From assembly GCA_036265675.1 (NCBI GenBank), contig DATAOP010000092.1, forward strand, positions 1 to 13,259: a stretch of 13,259 nt of DNA. Direction: 5' to 3'. Positions 5,369 through 12,839 of this stretch are shown piece by piece. The position numbers were made by a program, and so were the translations under genes. This stretch comes from VRUE01 sp036265675. Its GTDB lineage: Bacteria > Actinomycetota > Thermoleophilia > Solirubrobacterales > 70-9. A model generated the notes under the pieces. That model was not told the origin of the DNA. It saw only the letters and a list, made by a program, of their open reading frames with translations, and ran no database searches. The first letter of the stretch is position 1. Each line of letters opens with the position of its first letter.

Positions 5369-6744
5369 GCGCGATCGACCTCTCGCTGCGCGGGCAGGCG
5401 GCGGCGATCGCCGCCGGCGACGCCGACCCGTCGCAGCTCCTCGACGAAGCGCTGGCGCGGATCGAGGAGCGCAACCCGGCGCTGAACGCGATCGTCGAGA
5501 CCTTCCCGGAGCGCTCGCGCGAGATGCTCGCGGCGGCACCCGACGGCCCGCTCCACGGCGTCCCGGTCGTGATCAAGGACGAGTGGCCGCTGCCGTGGCG
5601 GGCGCAGCGCTTTGGCAGCGCCGAACTGCCGGCGCCGACGGCTCCGGCCGAGTCCGGTCCCTACCGCGCGCTCCGCGACGCCGGCGCAGTGATCGTCGGG
5701 GTCGGCAACATGGAAGAGCTCGGCTCGGGCAGCACCGGGGCGATCTCCGTCTACGGGCCGGCCCACAACCCCTGGGACCTCGATCGCTGCCCCGGCGGCT
5801 CCTCGAGCGGCCCGGCCGCGTCCGTCGCCGCCCGGCTCGTCGCCGGCGCGGTCGGTGCCGACGGGCTCGGCTCGGTCCGCTATCCCGCCGCCTACTGCGG
5901 TCTGACCGGGCTGAAGCCGACCTTCGCCCGCGCGGCGATGGAGGGCCATCATGCGGCGAACTGGACGACGACGATCGTCTCCGGCCCGCTCTGCACCGAC
6001 GCCGCCGACTGCCGACTGCTGGCCTCGGCGCTCTTCGGGGAAGCGCTCGAGCAGGCGGACGCCTCCGGGCTGCGGATCGGCGTCGTCCGCGACGTCCCGT
6101 CCGAGGACGTCGACCCCGAGGTCCGGTCGGCCTGCGAGGAGGCGATCGAGATGCTGCGCGGGGAGACCGCCGGCTCGATCCGGGAGATCGAGCTGCCCGA
6201 CCTCGAGATGGCGACGATCGCAGCGGTCCTGATCGCCAACAGCGACGGCCTCGCCGAGATCACGCCGGCGCAGCTCAATGGCCTCGATCCCGAGATCAGC
6301 CTGATCAACCGCGGCGTCCTCAAGTACCGGATGCTGATCCCGTCGGTCGCCGTCTCCCACGCGCACCGGGTCCGCACCCTGACCCGCCGCCGGCTGGCCG
6401 CCCTGCTCGAGGACGTCGACGTGATCGCCTGGCCTACCGTCCCGGCGCCGGCGCCGCCGCTCGAGGCGCCGATCGTCGAGCTCCCCTCGGGCACCGAGAC
6501 CGCCGACCAGGCGAACGTGCGCGGCGGCGCCCTTGCGAACCTCACGGGGACCCCGGCGATCACCGTCCCGGTCGGGCTCAGCTCCGCGGGCATGCCGATC
6601 GGCCTCCAGCTCGGTTCCGCATGGGGCCGCGACGAGCTCCTCCTCGATGCGGCCGAGGCGCTCGAGCGGGCCAACGAGCGCCGCTGGGTCGAGGCCAGGC
6701 CGCCGCTCGCCGAGACCGAGCCGGCGGCGGCCGACGGCTCCTGA
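5365..6744 (+). CDS. Amidase-signature family hydrolase
   Basis: A 459-residue hydrolase of a C-N amide bond, probably cytoplasmic, substrate unknown. The Ser-cisSer-Lys triad is complete: K71 in VVIKDEW, S146 in PGGSSSG (143-149) and S170 in GLGSVRYP, with the usual 24-residue serine spacing; CGLTGLKPT follows at 178-186. Two details differ from the common form: the GTDTGGS stretch reads GADGLGS, and the segment after the catalytic lysine is EWPLPW, so the substrate pocket may be unusual. ATG at 5365 overlaps the stop of the small subunit (ATGA), and the gene's own TGA overlaps the next ATG (TGATG), so all three proteins are probably made by coupled translation. Absence of gatB and the short partner argue against the Glu/Asp-tRNA amidotransferase A subunit. 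Confidence 0.9.
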   Translation: MSAIDLSLRGQAAAIAAGDADPSQLLDEALARIEERNPALNAIVETFPERSREMLAAAPDGPLHGVPVVIKDEWPLPWRAQRFGSAELPAPTAPAESGPYRALRDAGAVIVGVGNMEELGSGSTGAISVYGPAHNPWDLDRCPGGSSSGPAASVAARLVAGAVGADGLGSVRYPAAYCGLTGLKPTFARAAMEGHHAANWTTTIVSGPLCTDAADCRLLASALFGEALEQADASGLRIGVVRDVPSEDVDPEVRSACEEAIEMLRGETAGSIREIELPDLEMATIAAVLIANSDGLAEITPAQLNGLDPEISLINRGVLKYRMLIPSVAVSHAHRVRTLTRRRLAALLEDVDVIAWPTVPAPAPPLEAPIVELPSGTETADQANVRGGALANLTGTPAITVPVGLSSAGMPIGLQLGSAWGRDELLLDAAEALERANERRWVEARPPLAETEPAAADGS

Positions 6745-7925
6745 TGGCGGAGGCGGTCGTCGGGATCGCCGAGCGGGTCCTGCGGGGGAACTGGCTCGAG
6801 GGCGAGCGTGACGGCACCACGTTCGCCTACACCAGGCCCGACCCCACCCGCTATCCCTGGCAGTGGTACTGGGACTCATGCTTCGCGGCAATCGCCTGGC
6901 GCCACTTCGACCCGTCGCGATCGCGACGCGAGCTGGAGAGCCTACTCGCCGCCCAGCGCGAGGACGGCTTCATCGGCCACACGATCTTCTGGGACCGACC
7001 TGTTTCGCTGACCCGCCTGCCGTTCTACAACGTCCTCTCGCGGCGGGCATTCCAGACCGAGACGATCCAGCCGCCACTGCTGGCGTGGGCATGGCGCCTC
7101 GCGGTCGGCGACCCCGCCGCGGATCCCCGGATCGGGGCCCAGGTCGAGTGGCTGGCGGGGAACCGCGATCTCGACGGCGACGGACTGCTGTGGATCGTCC
7201 AGCCCGACGAGTCCGGGCTCGACGCCTCACCGAAGTTCGACGAGGCCTGGGGATGGCGCGCCAACGGCCGGATCGGGTTTCCCCTCTTAGTCCGGCGCAA
7301 CCGCCGGCTCGGGTTCGACGCGGCGCGGGTCCGGGACGCCGGCGGGCCGCTGCTCTGCGAGGTGCTCGTCAACACCCTCTGGTCGCTCTCGCTGCAGGCG
7401 CTGGGGCGGCCATCGGCGACCCCGGCGCTCGTCGACCGGCTCTGGGACGAGGCGCGAGGACTGTTCATCGACGAGGCCCAGCCCGGCGGTCTGCGGCCAC
7501 GGGCGCTCACCTGGGCCTCACTCGCCCCGCTCGCCCTGCCCGACCTACCGGAGGAGATCGGGCGGCGGCTGGTCGAGGAGCATCTGCTCTCCCCGCGCGA
7601 GTTCGCGACCGCCGTGGCGCCGCCCTCGGTGGCCGTCAGCGAGCCGAGCTACGAGCCCGACGGCGGCCGCGGGCCGATCCGGCGCTACTGGCGGGGCCCG
7701 ACCTGGGTCAACTCGACGTGGATGGTCTGGCTCGGGCTGCGACGGCTGGGCTATGACGAGGAGGCGGCGCGCCTCACCGAGGGCCTCTTCGGCGCCGTCG
7801 AACGCGAAGGGCTGCGCGAGTACTACGACCCCCGCGACGGCAGCGGCCTCGGCGCCGAGCACTTCGCCTGGTCGGCCCTGGTCGCCGAGATGGCCGATCC
7901 GGATCCGACCTACCGCTTCAAATGA
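6744..7925 (+). CDS. GH63-like glycoside hydrolase (mannosylglycerate-hydrolase type)
   Basis: A 393-residue (alpha/alpha)6-barrel glycosidase, probably inverting and cytoplasmic since no signal peptide is visible. Motifs in order: YPWQWYWDSCF (37-47); ESGLDASPKFDEAW (156-169), whose D160 fits the general acid; RRYWRGPTWVNSTWM (313-327), the WRGPxWxN motif typical of GH63; and EYYDPRDGSGLG (359-370), where E359 is the likely general base, before FAWSAL. Length and motif spacing are close to bacterial mannosylglycerate or glucosylglycerate hydrolases rather than the longer eukaryotic glucosidase I. Translation is coupled to the amidase (TGATG), implying one pathway. The sugar and aglycone cannot be read from the sequence; a related GH37 or GH15-like activity is possible. 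Confidence 0.82.
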   Translation: MAEAVVGIAERVLRGNWLEGERDGTTFAYTRPDPTRYPWQWYWDSCFAAIAWRHFDPSRSRRELESLLAAQREDGFIGHTIFWDRPVSLTRLPFYNVLSRRAFQTETIQPPLLAWAWRLAVGDPAADPRIGAQVEWLAGNRDLDGDGLLWIVQPDESGLDASPKFDEAWGWRANGRIGFPLLVRRNRRLGFDAARVRDAGGPLLCEVLVNTLWSLSLQALGRPSATPALVDRLWDEARGLFIDEAQPGGLRPRALTWASLAPLALPDLPEEIGRRLVEEHLLSPREFATAVAPPSVAVSEPSYEPDGGRGPIRRYWRGPTWVNSTWMVWLGLRRLGYDEEAARLTEGLFGAVEREGLREYYDPRDGSGLGAEHFAWSALVAEMADPDPTYRFK

Positions 7926-8025
7926 CCGCCCTCGCAAGGATGCAGGGGCGGAATAGGCGATCCGGCAAGGACGCAGGGAGCGTGGCGTGCTCTGCACGCG
8001 AGCGACCGAGGACGCAGCCGGGCGA
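7926..8025. repeat. Convergent intergenic region with degenerate short repeats
   Basis: This 100-bp gene-free stretch between two convergent genes has three related copies of a 10- to 12-base word: AAGGATGCAGGG (7936-7947), AAGGACGCAGGG (7967-7978) and GAGGACGCAGCC (8008-8019), spaced 31 and 41 bp. GCG follows shortly after each. Between copies 2 and 3 is a 6-bp hairpin. No open frame or tRNA fold is convincing. It may be a member of an intergenic repeat family or a transcribed 3' element; only a genome-wide search would tell. Confidence 0.5.
7985..7999. terminator. Weak hairpin between convergent genes
   Basis: GCGTGC (7985-7990), loop TCT, GCACGC (7994-7999): a perfect 6-bp stem with a three-base loop, located where both the GH63-like gene and infA must end transcription. 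No T-run follows on either strand, so it is at best a non-canonical terminator. Confidence 0.3.
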
Positions 8026-8244
8026 CTATTTGTAGCGGTAGGTGATGCGGCCGCGGTCGAGATCGTATGGGGAGAGCTCGATCTTCACCCTGTCCCCGGG
8101 GAGGATCCGGATGTAGTGGCGGCGCATCTTGCCGGAGATGTGGCCGAGCACCTCGTGCCCGTTGTCGAGTTTGACCCGGAACATCGTGTTGGGGAGGGCC
8201 TCGGTGATCTCGCCCTCCATCTCGATCTTCTCCTCTTTGGCCAT
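8026..8244 (-). CDS. infA: Translation initiation factor IF-1
   Basis: A 72-residue OB-fold protein that binds the A site of the 30S subunit during initiation with IF-2 and IF-3. The sequence is canonical along its whole length: MAKEEKIEMEGEITEALPN at the start, MFRVKLDNGHEVLGHISGKMR in the middle (split here by function, not by a break), and DRGRITYRYK at the end. It lies 31 bp downstream of the cca-like gene. In most actinobacteria infA sits between map or adk and rpmJ in the ribosomal protein cluster, so this location is unusual. No Shine-Dalgarno sequence precedes the ATG; a TAGCCT hexamer ten bases upstream suggests a near-leaderless message. Whether a second infA exists elsewhere cannot be seen. 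Confidence 0.97.
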   Translation of the reverse strand: MAKEEKIEMEGEITEALPNTMFRVKLDNGHEVLGHISGKMRRHYIRILPGDRVKIELSPYDLDRGRITYRYK

Positions 8245-8254
8245 GCCGCGGGAG

Positions 8255-8260
8255 AGGCTA
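8255..8260 (-). promoter_or_regulatory. Putative -10 element (TAGCCT) for infA
   Basis: The minus strand reads TAGCCT ten bases before the infA ATG at 8244, within the 31-bp gap after the cca-like gene. It fits TANNNT and would give a transcript with only a few leader bases, in line with the lack of a Shine-Dalgarno sequence. It would let infA be expressed independently of the upstream genes. Confidence 0.35.
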
Positions 8261-8275
8261 CCTGACGGGGAAGAC

Positions 8276-9700
8276 TCAGCCGCGAACGGCGCGCGCTCGC
8301 TCCACGGCCTGATCGCGGCTTTTCACCTCGCCCGCGTACTGCGCCGCCTCGAGCTCGGCAAGGAGGTCGCCCAGCTCGGGCCCGTGCTCGATACCCAGCT
8401 CGGCTGCGAGCTCGTCGCCGCGAAGCAGCGGCTCGGGCGGTCCGTCGCGGCGCCAGTCGAGCGCCGCGGCGATCATCTCGCGGGCAAGTGAGAGGTGAGC
8501 CTCGATCGCCTCCTCACTGGCGAGCGGGCCGCCGCCTCGGGCGGAGAGGCGGTCGGCGACGGTCAGCAGGGTGACGTCGACCCCGACCGGTTCGGTTGCG
8601 CGCAGGTACTCGTGGACGCGGCGTGGCGGCAGCGGCATCTCGTGGACGAGGAAGCCGAGCCGCAGGTGGTGGAGCGCAAGGCCCCGAAGGTGGTCGGTCA
8701 GAGCCCGGCTCGCCCGCAACCGCCCGCAGATCTCCGAGATCATCTCCGCCCCCAGCCTGTCGTGGCCGATGAAGGTGACATAGCCGCTCCGTTCCCCCCG
8801 CGTCTGCGGCTTCGCGATGTCGTGCAGAAGGGCGCCGAGTCGCAGCGCGTCGCGGCGGCTGAACTCGTCCGCGAGCGGCTCGTCGAGCAGGGCGGCGACC
8901 TCCTCCGCTCGCTCGCCCGCGAACCGGTCGAGCCCCGCCTCGACGGACAGGGTCTGTTGGAGCACGGCGATCGTGTGGTCGTGGACGTCGAGGTGGTGGT
9001 TCGGGCCCTGTTCGACGCCCCGAAGCGCGTCGAGCTCGGGCAGGACGGCCGCGGTCAGCCCGAGGTCGTCGAGCAGCTCGACCCCCCGCAGCGGGTCGGG
9101 GCAGGCGATCAGTTGGCGGAGCTCTGCGAGCTGGCGCTCACCTGCCGCCTCGGTGGCGCGACCGGCTTCGGAGCGGGCGAGCGCCCGGGTGCCGGGATCG
9201 ACCTCGAGCTCGAGCTCGGCCGCGATCCGCGGCGCGCGCAGCAGGCGCAGCGGGTCGGCCGCGAAGCTGCGGTCGTTGACGACTCGCAGGATCCCCCGGT
9301 CGAGGTCGGCGAGGCCGCCGTGGGGATCGATCGGGTCGCCGCCGGCAAGCGGGACGGCGACCGCCCCGAGCGTGAAGTCGCGCGCGTCGAGGTCCCCCTC
9401 GATCGTCTCGCCGCGAAGCGCGGTCAGGTCGACCTGCCAGGAGCCGTCGCCGGCGACGGCCCGCCAGGTCGCGAACTCGGCCGAGAGCTCGAACGCGTGC
9501 CCCTCCCCCGCCCCCGCGACGGCCCGTGCGGCTGCGGCGGGATCGCCGCCGATCGCGAGGTCGAGGTCGGTGATCTCGCGGCCGAGGGCCGCGTCGCGGA
9601 CGGCGCCGCCGGCGATCCAGCTCGGATCGCCACCGGCCAGCGCCCGACGAGCGAGCGCGACGGTGGGCGATGCCTCGAGCCGCTCTCTCATTTCGCTCAT
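8276..9700 (-). CDS. cca: Class II CCA-adding-type nucleotidyltransferase with HD domain
   Basis: A 474-residue protein that probably adds or repairs the 3' CCA end of tRNAs. The N-terminal nucleotidyltransferase head has GGAVRDAALG (31-40), the metal-binding pair D45/D47 in ITDLDLAIGG, RDFTLGAVA (107-115) and ADPLRLLRAPRIAAEL (148-163). The C-terminal half is an HD phosphohydrolase domain, with the HHLDVHDHT segment (235-243) and LLHDIAKP (291-298, H293/D294). In RDFT.NA the usual asparagine is glycine here. Sequence alone cannot separate full CCA-adding, A-adding and poly(A) polymerase activities; full CCA addition is likeliest since no partner gene is seen. ATG at 9700 overlaps the alr stop (ATGA), so translation is coupled to alanine racemase. 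Confidence 0.88.
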   Translation of the reverse strand: MSEMRERLEASPTVALARRALAGGDPSWIAGGAVRDAALGREITDLDLAIGGDPAAAARAVAGAGEGHAFELSAEFATWRAVAGDGSWQVDLTALRGETIEGDLDARDFTLGAVAVPLAGGDPIDPHGGLADLDRGILRVVNDRSFAADPLRLLRAPRIAAELELEVDPGTRALARSEAGRATEAAGERQLAELRQLIACPDPLRGVELLDDLGLTAAVLPELDALRGVEQGPNHHLDVHDHTIAVLQQTLSVEAGLDRFAGERAEEVAALLDEPLADEFSRRDALRLGALLHDIAKPQTRGERSGYVTFIGHDRLGAEMISEICGRLRASRALTDHLRGLALHHLRLGFLVHEMPLPPRRVHEYLRATEPVGVDVTLLTVADRLSARGGGPLASEEAIEAHLSLAREMIAAALDWRRDGPPEPLLRGDELAAELGIEHGPELGDLLAELEAAQYAGEVKSRDQAVERARAVRG

Positions 9701-10806
9701 GCTCCGACTCTCGGCACCCGGGCCGATATCCCGCAGGTGACCTCATAGTTGATTGTGCCGAGCCGTCGCGCCACCTCCTCGGCGAGGATCGTCTCGTCGC
9801 CCTGGGCTCCGATCAGCACCGCCTCGTCGCCCGGCTCGACATCGGTCTCCGGCCCGAGGTCGATCGTCACGTTGTCCATCGACACTGTCCCGACCAGCGG
9901 ATATCGACGACCCCTGATCAGCACCTCGGCATTGTTCGAGAGGCCGCGGCGGACCCCGTCCCCATATCCGACCGGCAGCACGGCGACGTTGGTGGCGGCC
10001 GGCGCCCGCCAGGTCCGACCGTAGCCGGCGCTGTCGCCGGCGGCGAAGCGCTTGACGTCGGCGACGTAGGAGTGCAGCGAGAGAGCCGGCGCGAGGTCGT
10101 GCTCGGCGGGGTCCTGCTGGAACGGATCGAGGCCGTAGATCGCGATCCCGCAGCGGACCATGTCGAAATGCGAGCGGCGGTCGCGAAGGACGGCGGCGCT
10201 GTTGGCGGCGTGGACGATCACGTCGGGGAACTCGCGGCGGACCGCCTCGGCGACGACCGAGAACCGCTCGAGCTGCTCGCCGAAGAAGTCGGAGGCCGGT
10301 TCGTCGGCGGTCGCGAAGTGGGTCCAGATGCCGGCGAGCTCGAGGTTCTCGTCGCCCGCGCATGCGCGGGCGATCGCGATCACCCGCGACGGGTCGCGGT
10401 TGCCGAGCCGGCCCATGCCGCTGTCGTGCTTGACATGGACGCGGGCCGGCCGCCCCCAGGCGCGGGCCCGCTCGGCGGCCAGGCCGACGAAGCCTTCGCG
10501 CCAGACAGCGATCTCCGACCCCGCTCCGAGCGCCGCGTCGAGCTCCTCCGGCGTCAGCGCGCCCATCGTCAGCAGCGGGATGTGCGGCAGCGCGTGGCCG
10601 ATCAGCTCCGCCTCGGCGGCGGTGGCGACCGCGAGCCGGGTCGCTCCCCCCTCGACCGCGGCATCGGCGCACGAGGTGGCACCGTGGCCGTAGCCGTCGG
10701 CCTTGACCACTGCGCAGAGCTCGACGTCCTGCCCGACCTCCTCCTTCAGCCGCGCGCAGTTCCGCTCGACGGCGCCGAAATCGATCCGGGCGGTCGCCCG
10801 CGCCAT
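9697..10806 (-). CDS. alr: Alanine racemase
   Basis: A PLP enzyme that interconverts L- and D-alanine for peptidoglycan; cytoplasmic; 369 residues, the usual length. The PLP lysine is K35 in AVVKADGYGHG (32-42). K126 in HVKHDSGMGRLG (124-135) is the position that is carbamylated in characterised enzymes, and R133 follows it. Y262 in SAGYGRTW is the second catalytic base, and SMDN (309-312) is the C-terminal domain signature. The start codon directly abuts the TAG stop of the CBS-protein gene, and the end overlaps cca by four bases. Its place after glmS and nnr matches a common actinobacterial order, although there tsaE and tsaB often follow, whereas here cca and infA do. Confidence 0.97.
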   Translation of the reverse strand: MARATARIDFGAVERNCARLKEEVGQDVELCAVVKADGYGHGATSCADAAVEGGATRLAVATAAEAELIGHALPHIPLLTMGALTPEELDAALGAGSEIAVWREGFVGLAAERARAWGRPARVHVKHDSGMGRLGNRDPSRVIAIARACAGDENLELAGIWTHFATADEPASDFFGEQLERFSVVAEAVRREFPDVIVHAANSAAVLRDRRSHFDMVRCGIAIYGLDPFQQDPAEHDLAPALSLHSYVADVKRFAAGDSAGYGRTWRAPAATNVAVLPVGYGDGVRRGLSNNAEVLIRGRRYPLVGTVSMDNVTIDLGPETDVEPGDEAVLIGAQGDETILAEEVARRLGTINYEVTCGISARVPRVGA

Positions 10807-11277
10807 CTAGGAATCGACTAGCGCGGCCAGCGCGTCGGCCCTGGTGACGAGGCCGGCGAGCCGGCCGTCGCCGTCGACCACGGGCAGGTGGTTGTGATGC
10901 GTCTCGGCGATCCTGCGGGCGACGGTCTCGGCGTCGTCGTCGACGCTGACCGTCTCCGGGTCGGCGGTCATCAGGTCCGAGACCTTCGTCGCGAAGGCCT
11001 TGTTGAGCCGGTCCTCGAAGTGTTTGATCGAGCCGAGGAACACCGGCGAACCCATCAGGTCGAAGAAGAGGGGCAGGTGAAGGTCGGCCTCCTCGTCACT
11101 GAGGACGAGGTCGGACTCGCTGACGATCCCGATCACGCCGCGCTCCTCGTCGACGACGGGGATCGCTCCCTTCTCGGTCCTGGCGAGAAGCTCGACCGCG
11201 TTGCGGGCATCGGCGTCGGGCGAGACCGTCGGGACGGTCGTGTCCATGATCTCGGCGGCGGTCGTGTTGGCGGCCAT
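10807..11277 (-). CDS. Two-CBS-domain protein
   Basis: A 156-residue stand-alone CBS pair (Bateman module), a type that usually senses adenosine nucleotides or related ligands. CBS1 spans about 8-60, with VTVSP-like VPTVSP (15-20), GAIPVVDEE (37-45) and GIVSESDL (50-57). CBS2 spans about 98-152, with LMTADPETVSVDD (102-114), NHLPVVDGDG (129-138) and GLVTRADAL (142-150). A linker (about 61-97) joins them. The open frame continues upstream, but that part is Pro/Ser/Arg-rich and overlaps nnr, so ATG at 11277 is preferred. No effector domain is fused, so it probably acts on another protein. Its position between nnr and alr could mean it tunes this cell-wall and repair block, but this is only inference. 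Confidence 0.88.
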   Translation of the reverse strand: MAANTTAAEIMDTTVPTVSPDADARNAVELLARTEKGAIPVVDEERGVIGIVSESDLVLSDEEADLHLPLFFDLMGSPVFLGSIKHFEDRLNKAFATKVSDLMTADPETVSVDDDAETVARRIAETHHNHLPVVDGDGRLAGLVTRADALAALVDS

Positions 11278-11287
11278 GCGGATTGCG

Positions 11288-11293
11288 AGGTTA
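11288..11293 (-). promoter_or_regulatory. Putative -10 element (TAACCT) for the CBS-protein gene
   Basis: The minus strand reads TAACCT ten bases before the ATG at 11277. The first three bases are the TAA stop codon of nnr. It fits TANNNT, and there is no Shine-Dalgarno sequence before the start, so an internal promoter giving a near-leaderless transcript is plausible. Confidence 0.35.
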
Positions 11294-12814
11294 TTCGACC
11301 CGCGCCCCAACCGGTCGCAACCCGGCGGGGATAGATTCGATGACGTCGGTGGCGATCGTCGACTCGGCGGCCCCGATCCGATCGGCGGCGTGGTTGCCGG
11401 CGCGGGCGTGGGCGAGGACTCCCGCGCAGGCGGCCGCGAACGGCTCGAGGCCGCGGGCGAGTAGGGCCGCGACGATCCCGGAGAGGACGTCGCCGGTGCC
11501 CGCCGTCGCAAGCGCCGGCGCCGCGATCACGTTGACGGCGACGCGATCTCCGTCGCTGACGATCGTGTCGTCGCCCTTGAGGACGACGACGGCTCCGGCG
11601 GCCTCGGCGGCCCTGCGGGCCGAGGCGACGCGGTGGGCGGCGATCTCGTCGGAGTCGATCTCCAGCAGGCGGCCCAGCTCGCCGGCATGCGGAGTCAGGA
11701 TCGTCGGCGCGTCGCGGGCGGCGATCCGCTCGAGCAGGCCGGCGAAGGCGTTGAGCCCGTCGGCGTCGATCACCAGCGGCGCCTCGATCGCGCCGACGAC
11801 TTCGCGCGCCAGCTCGACCGAGGCCGGGTCACGGCCGAGACCGGGGCCGAGGACACCGGACGCTGCCCGCTCGAACGCCCGCAGCAGCGTCTTCGCCGAA
11901 GCCGGGGCCAGGAGCCCGTCGCCGCCGGGGCAGCCGGCGGACATCACCTCGGGCTGGCCCGCCTCGAAGATCTGCTCGAGGTCGGCGGGGACGGCGACGG
12001 TCGCGTAGCCGGCGCCGGCCCGGATCGCCGCTCGCGACGACATCTGGACGGCGCCGGTCAGGCCCCGGGAGCCGCCCGCGATCGTCACCTGGCCGGAGCT
12101 GAACTTGGTCGAGTACGGGCCGCGCCGCGGAGCGAGTCCGAGGACGGCGGTCGCGATCTCTCCCGCTGCCGGAGCCGACGGGGCGCCCTCCGGAATCCCG
12201 ATCGGGACCACGCGCAGCTCGCCGCTGTGCCACTTCCCCGGGGCGACTCGGTGGCCGAGCTTGGCGGCGTGGAAGCTGACGGTGATCGCCGCCTCGACCG
12301 CCTCGCCCGCGACCTCGCCGCTGGAGGCGTCGACGCCGGAGGCGATGTCGCAGGCGACGACGGGCGCCCCGCAACGGTTGATCGCCTCGATCGCCGCCGC
12401 CGCGGGCTCGCGTGCGGCGCCGGAGAATCCGGTCCCGAAGATCGCGTCGACGACGGCGCCGGACCCGGCCAGCCGGGCCGCCGGGTCGCCCTCGAGCGGC
12501 GCGGCCGGGAGGCGCTCGAGGTTGGCGGCCGCGTCGCCGCTCAGCTCGGCTGCGGGCCAGAGCAGGAGCGCCTCGACCTCGTGCCCGGCCTCGGCGAGAT
12601 AGCGCGCCGCGACCAGCCCGTCGCCGGCGTTGTTCCCCTTCCCACACACGACTCGGATCGGGCCCTCGGGCGCGAGCTCACCGACCGCCGTCGCGACCTC
12701 GCAGCCGGCGGCCTCCATCAGCTCCAGCGAGGGCACCCGGCGCTCCTCGATCGCCCAGGCGTCGATCGCGCGCATCCCGTCCGCGTCATAGAGGGGATTC
12801 AGCCAGGGCTCCAT
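11291..12814 (-). CDS. nnr: Bifunctional NAD(P)H-hydrate epimerase / ADP-dependent dehydratase
   Basis: Repairs NADHX and NADPHX, the hydrated damage products of NAD(P)H: the N-terminal domain equilibrates the R and S forms and the C-terminal domain dehydrates the S form using ADP. The 507-residue length is normal for the fused enzyme. The epimerase domain (about 1-215) shows CGKGNNAGDGLVAAR (57-71), DAIFGTGFSG (123-132) and CDIASGVDASSG (155-166). The dehydratase domain (about 220-500) shows GPGLG (323-327), DADGLNA (350-356), LTPHAGELGRL (373-383) and AGTGDVLSG (438-446), with D442 as the expected catalytic residue. The open frame runs 60 codons further upstream as low-complexity Ser/Arg sequence overlapping glmS; ATG at 12814 has GGAG eight bases upstream and is preferred. 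Confidence 0.96.
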   Translation of the reverse strand: MEPWLNPLYDADGMRAIDAWAIEERRVPSLELMEAAGCEVATAVGELAPEGPIRVVCGKGNNAGDGLVAARYLAEAGHEVEALLLWPAAELSGDAAANLERLPAAPLEGDPAARLAGSGAVVDAIFGTGFSGAAREPAAAAIEAINRCGAPVVACDIASGVDASSGEVAGEAVEAAITVSFHAAKLGHRVAPGKWHSGELRVVPIGIPEGAPSAPAAGEIATAVLGLAPRRGPYSTKFSSGQVTIAGGSRGLTGAVQMSSRAAIRAGAGYATVAVPADLEQIFEAGQPEVMSAGCPGGDGLLAPASAKTLLRAFERAASGVLGPGLGRDPASVELAREVVGAIEAPLVIDADGLNAFAGLLERIAARDAPTILTPHAGELGRLLEIDSDEIAAHRVASARRAAEAAGAVVVLKGDDTIVSDGDRVAVNVIAAPALATAGTGDVLSGIVAALLARGLEPFAAACAGVLAHARAGNHAADRIGAAESTIATDVIESIPAGLRPVGARVE

Positions 12815-12833
12815 CGCGGGGCTCCAGGACCCG

Positions 12834-12839
12834 ACGCTA
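12834..12839 (-). promoter_or_regulatory. Possible -10 element (TAGCGT) upstream of nnr
   Basis: The minus strand reads TAGCGT, whose first three bases are the TAG stop of glmS, 19 bases before the nnr ATG. Unlike the other candidates, this gene has a Shine-Dalgarno sequence (GGAG) that would be retained in a short leader. Evidence is only the TANNNT match in a 22-bp gap, so it is weak. Confidence 0.25.

Noticed and set aside
5343..6743. Apparent 860-codon frame joining an upstream part to the GH63-like protein
   Set aside because: The first part is arginine-rich shadow of the amidase. The real gene begins at the ATG at 6744, which overlaps the amidase stop and starts directly before recognisable family sequence.
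5156..6744. gatC-gatA of the tRNA amidotransferase
   Set aside because: The small subunit is too short, gatB is missing, a glycosidase is coupled instead, and the amidase differs from GatA in the segments around the catalytic residues.
5137..6891. 584-codon open frame antisense to the amidase
   Set aside because: Composition is Arg/Asp/Gly-rich with no motif, and the opposite strand encodes a complete amidase with its catalytic triad and coupled neighbours.
7926..8025. CRISPR array
   Set aside because: Only three short, diverged words at unequal spacing (31 and 41 bp); no repeat of usable length and no cas gene in the window.
8495..9748. 417-codon plus-strand frame antisense to the cca-like gene
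   Set aside because: No domain and biased composition; the minus-strand frame has nucleotidyltransferase and HD motifs.
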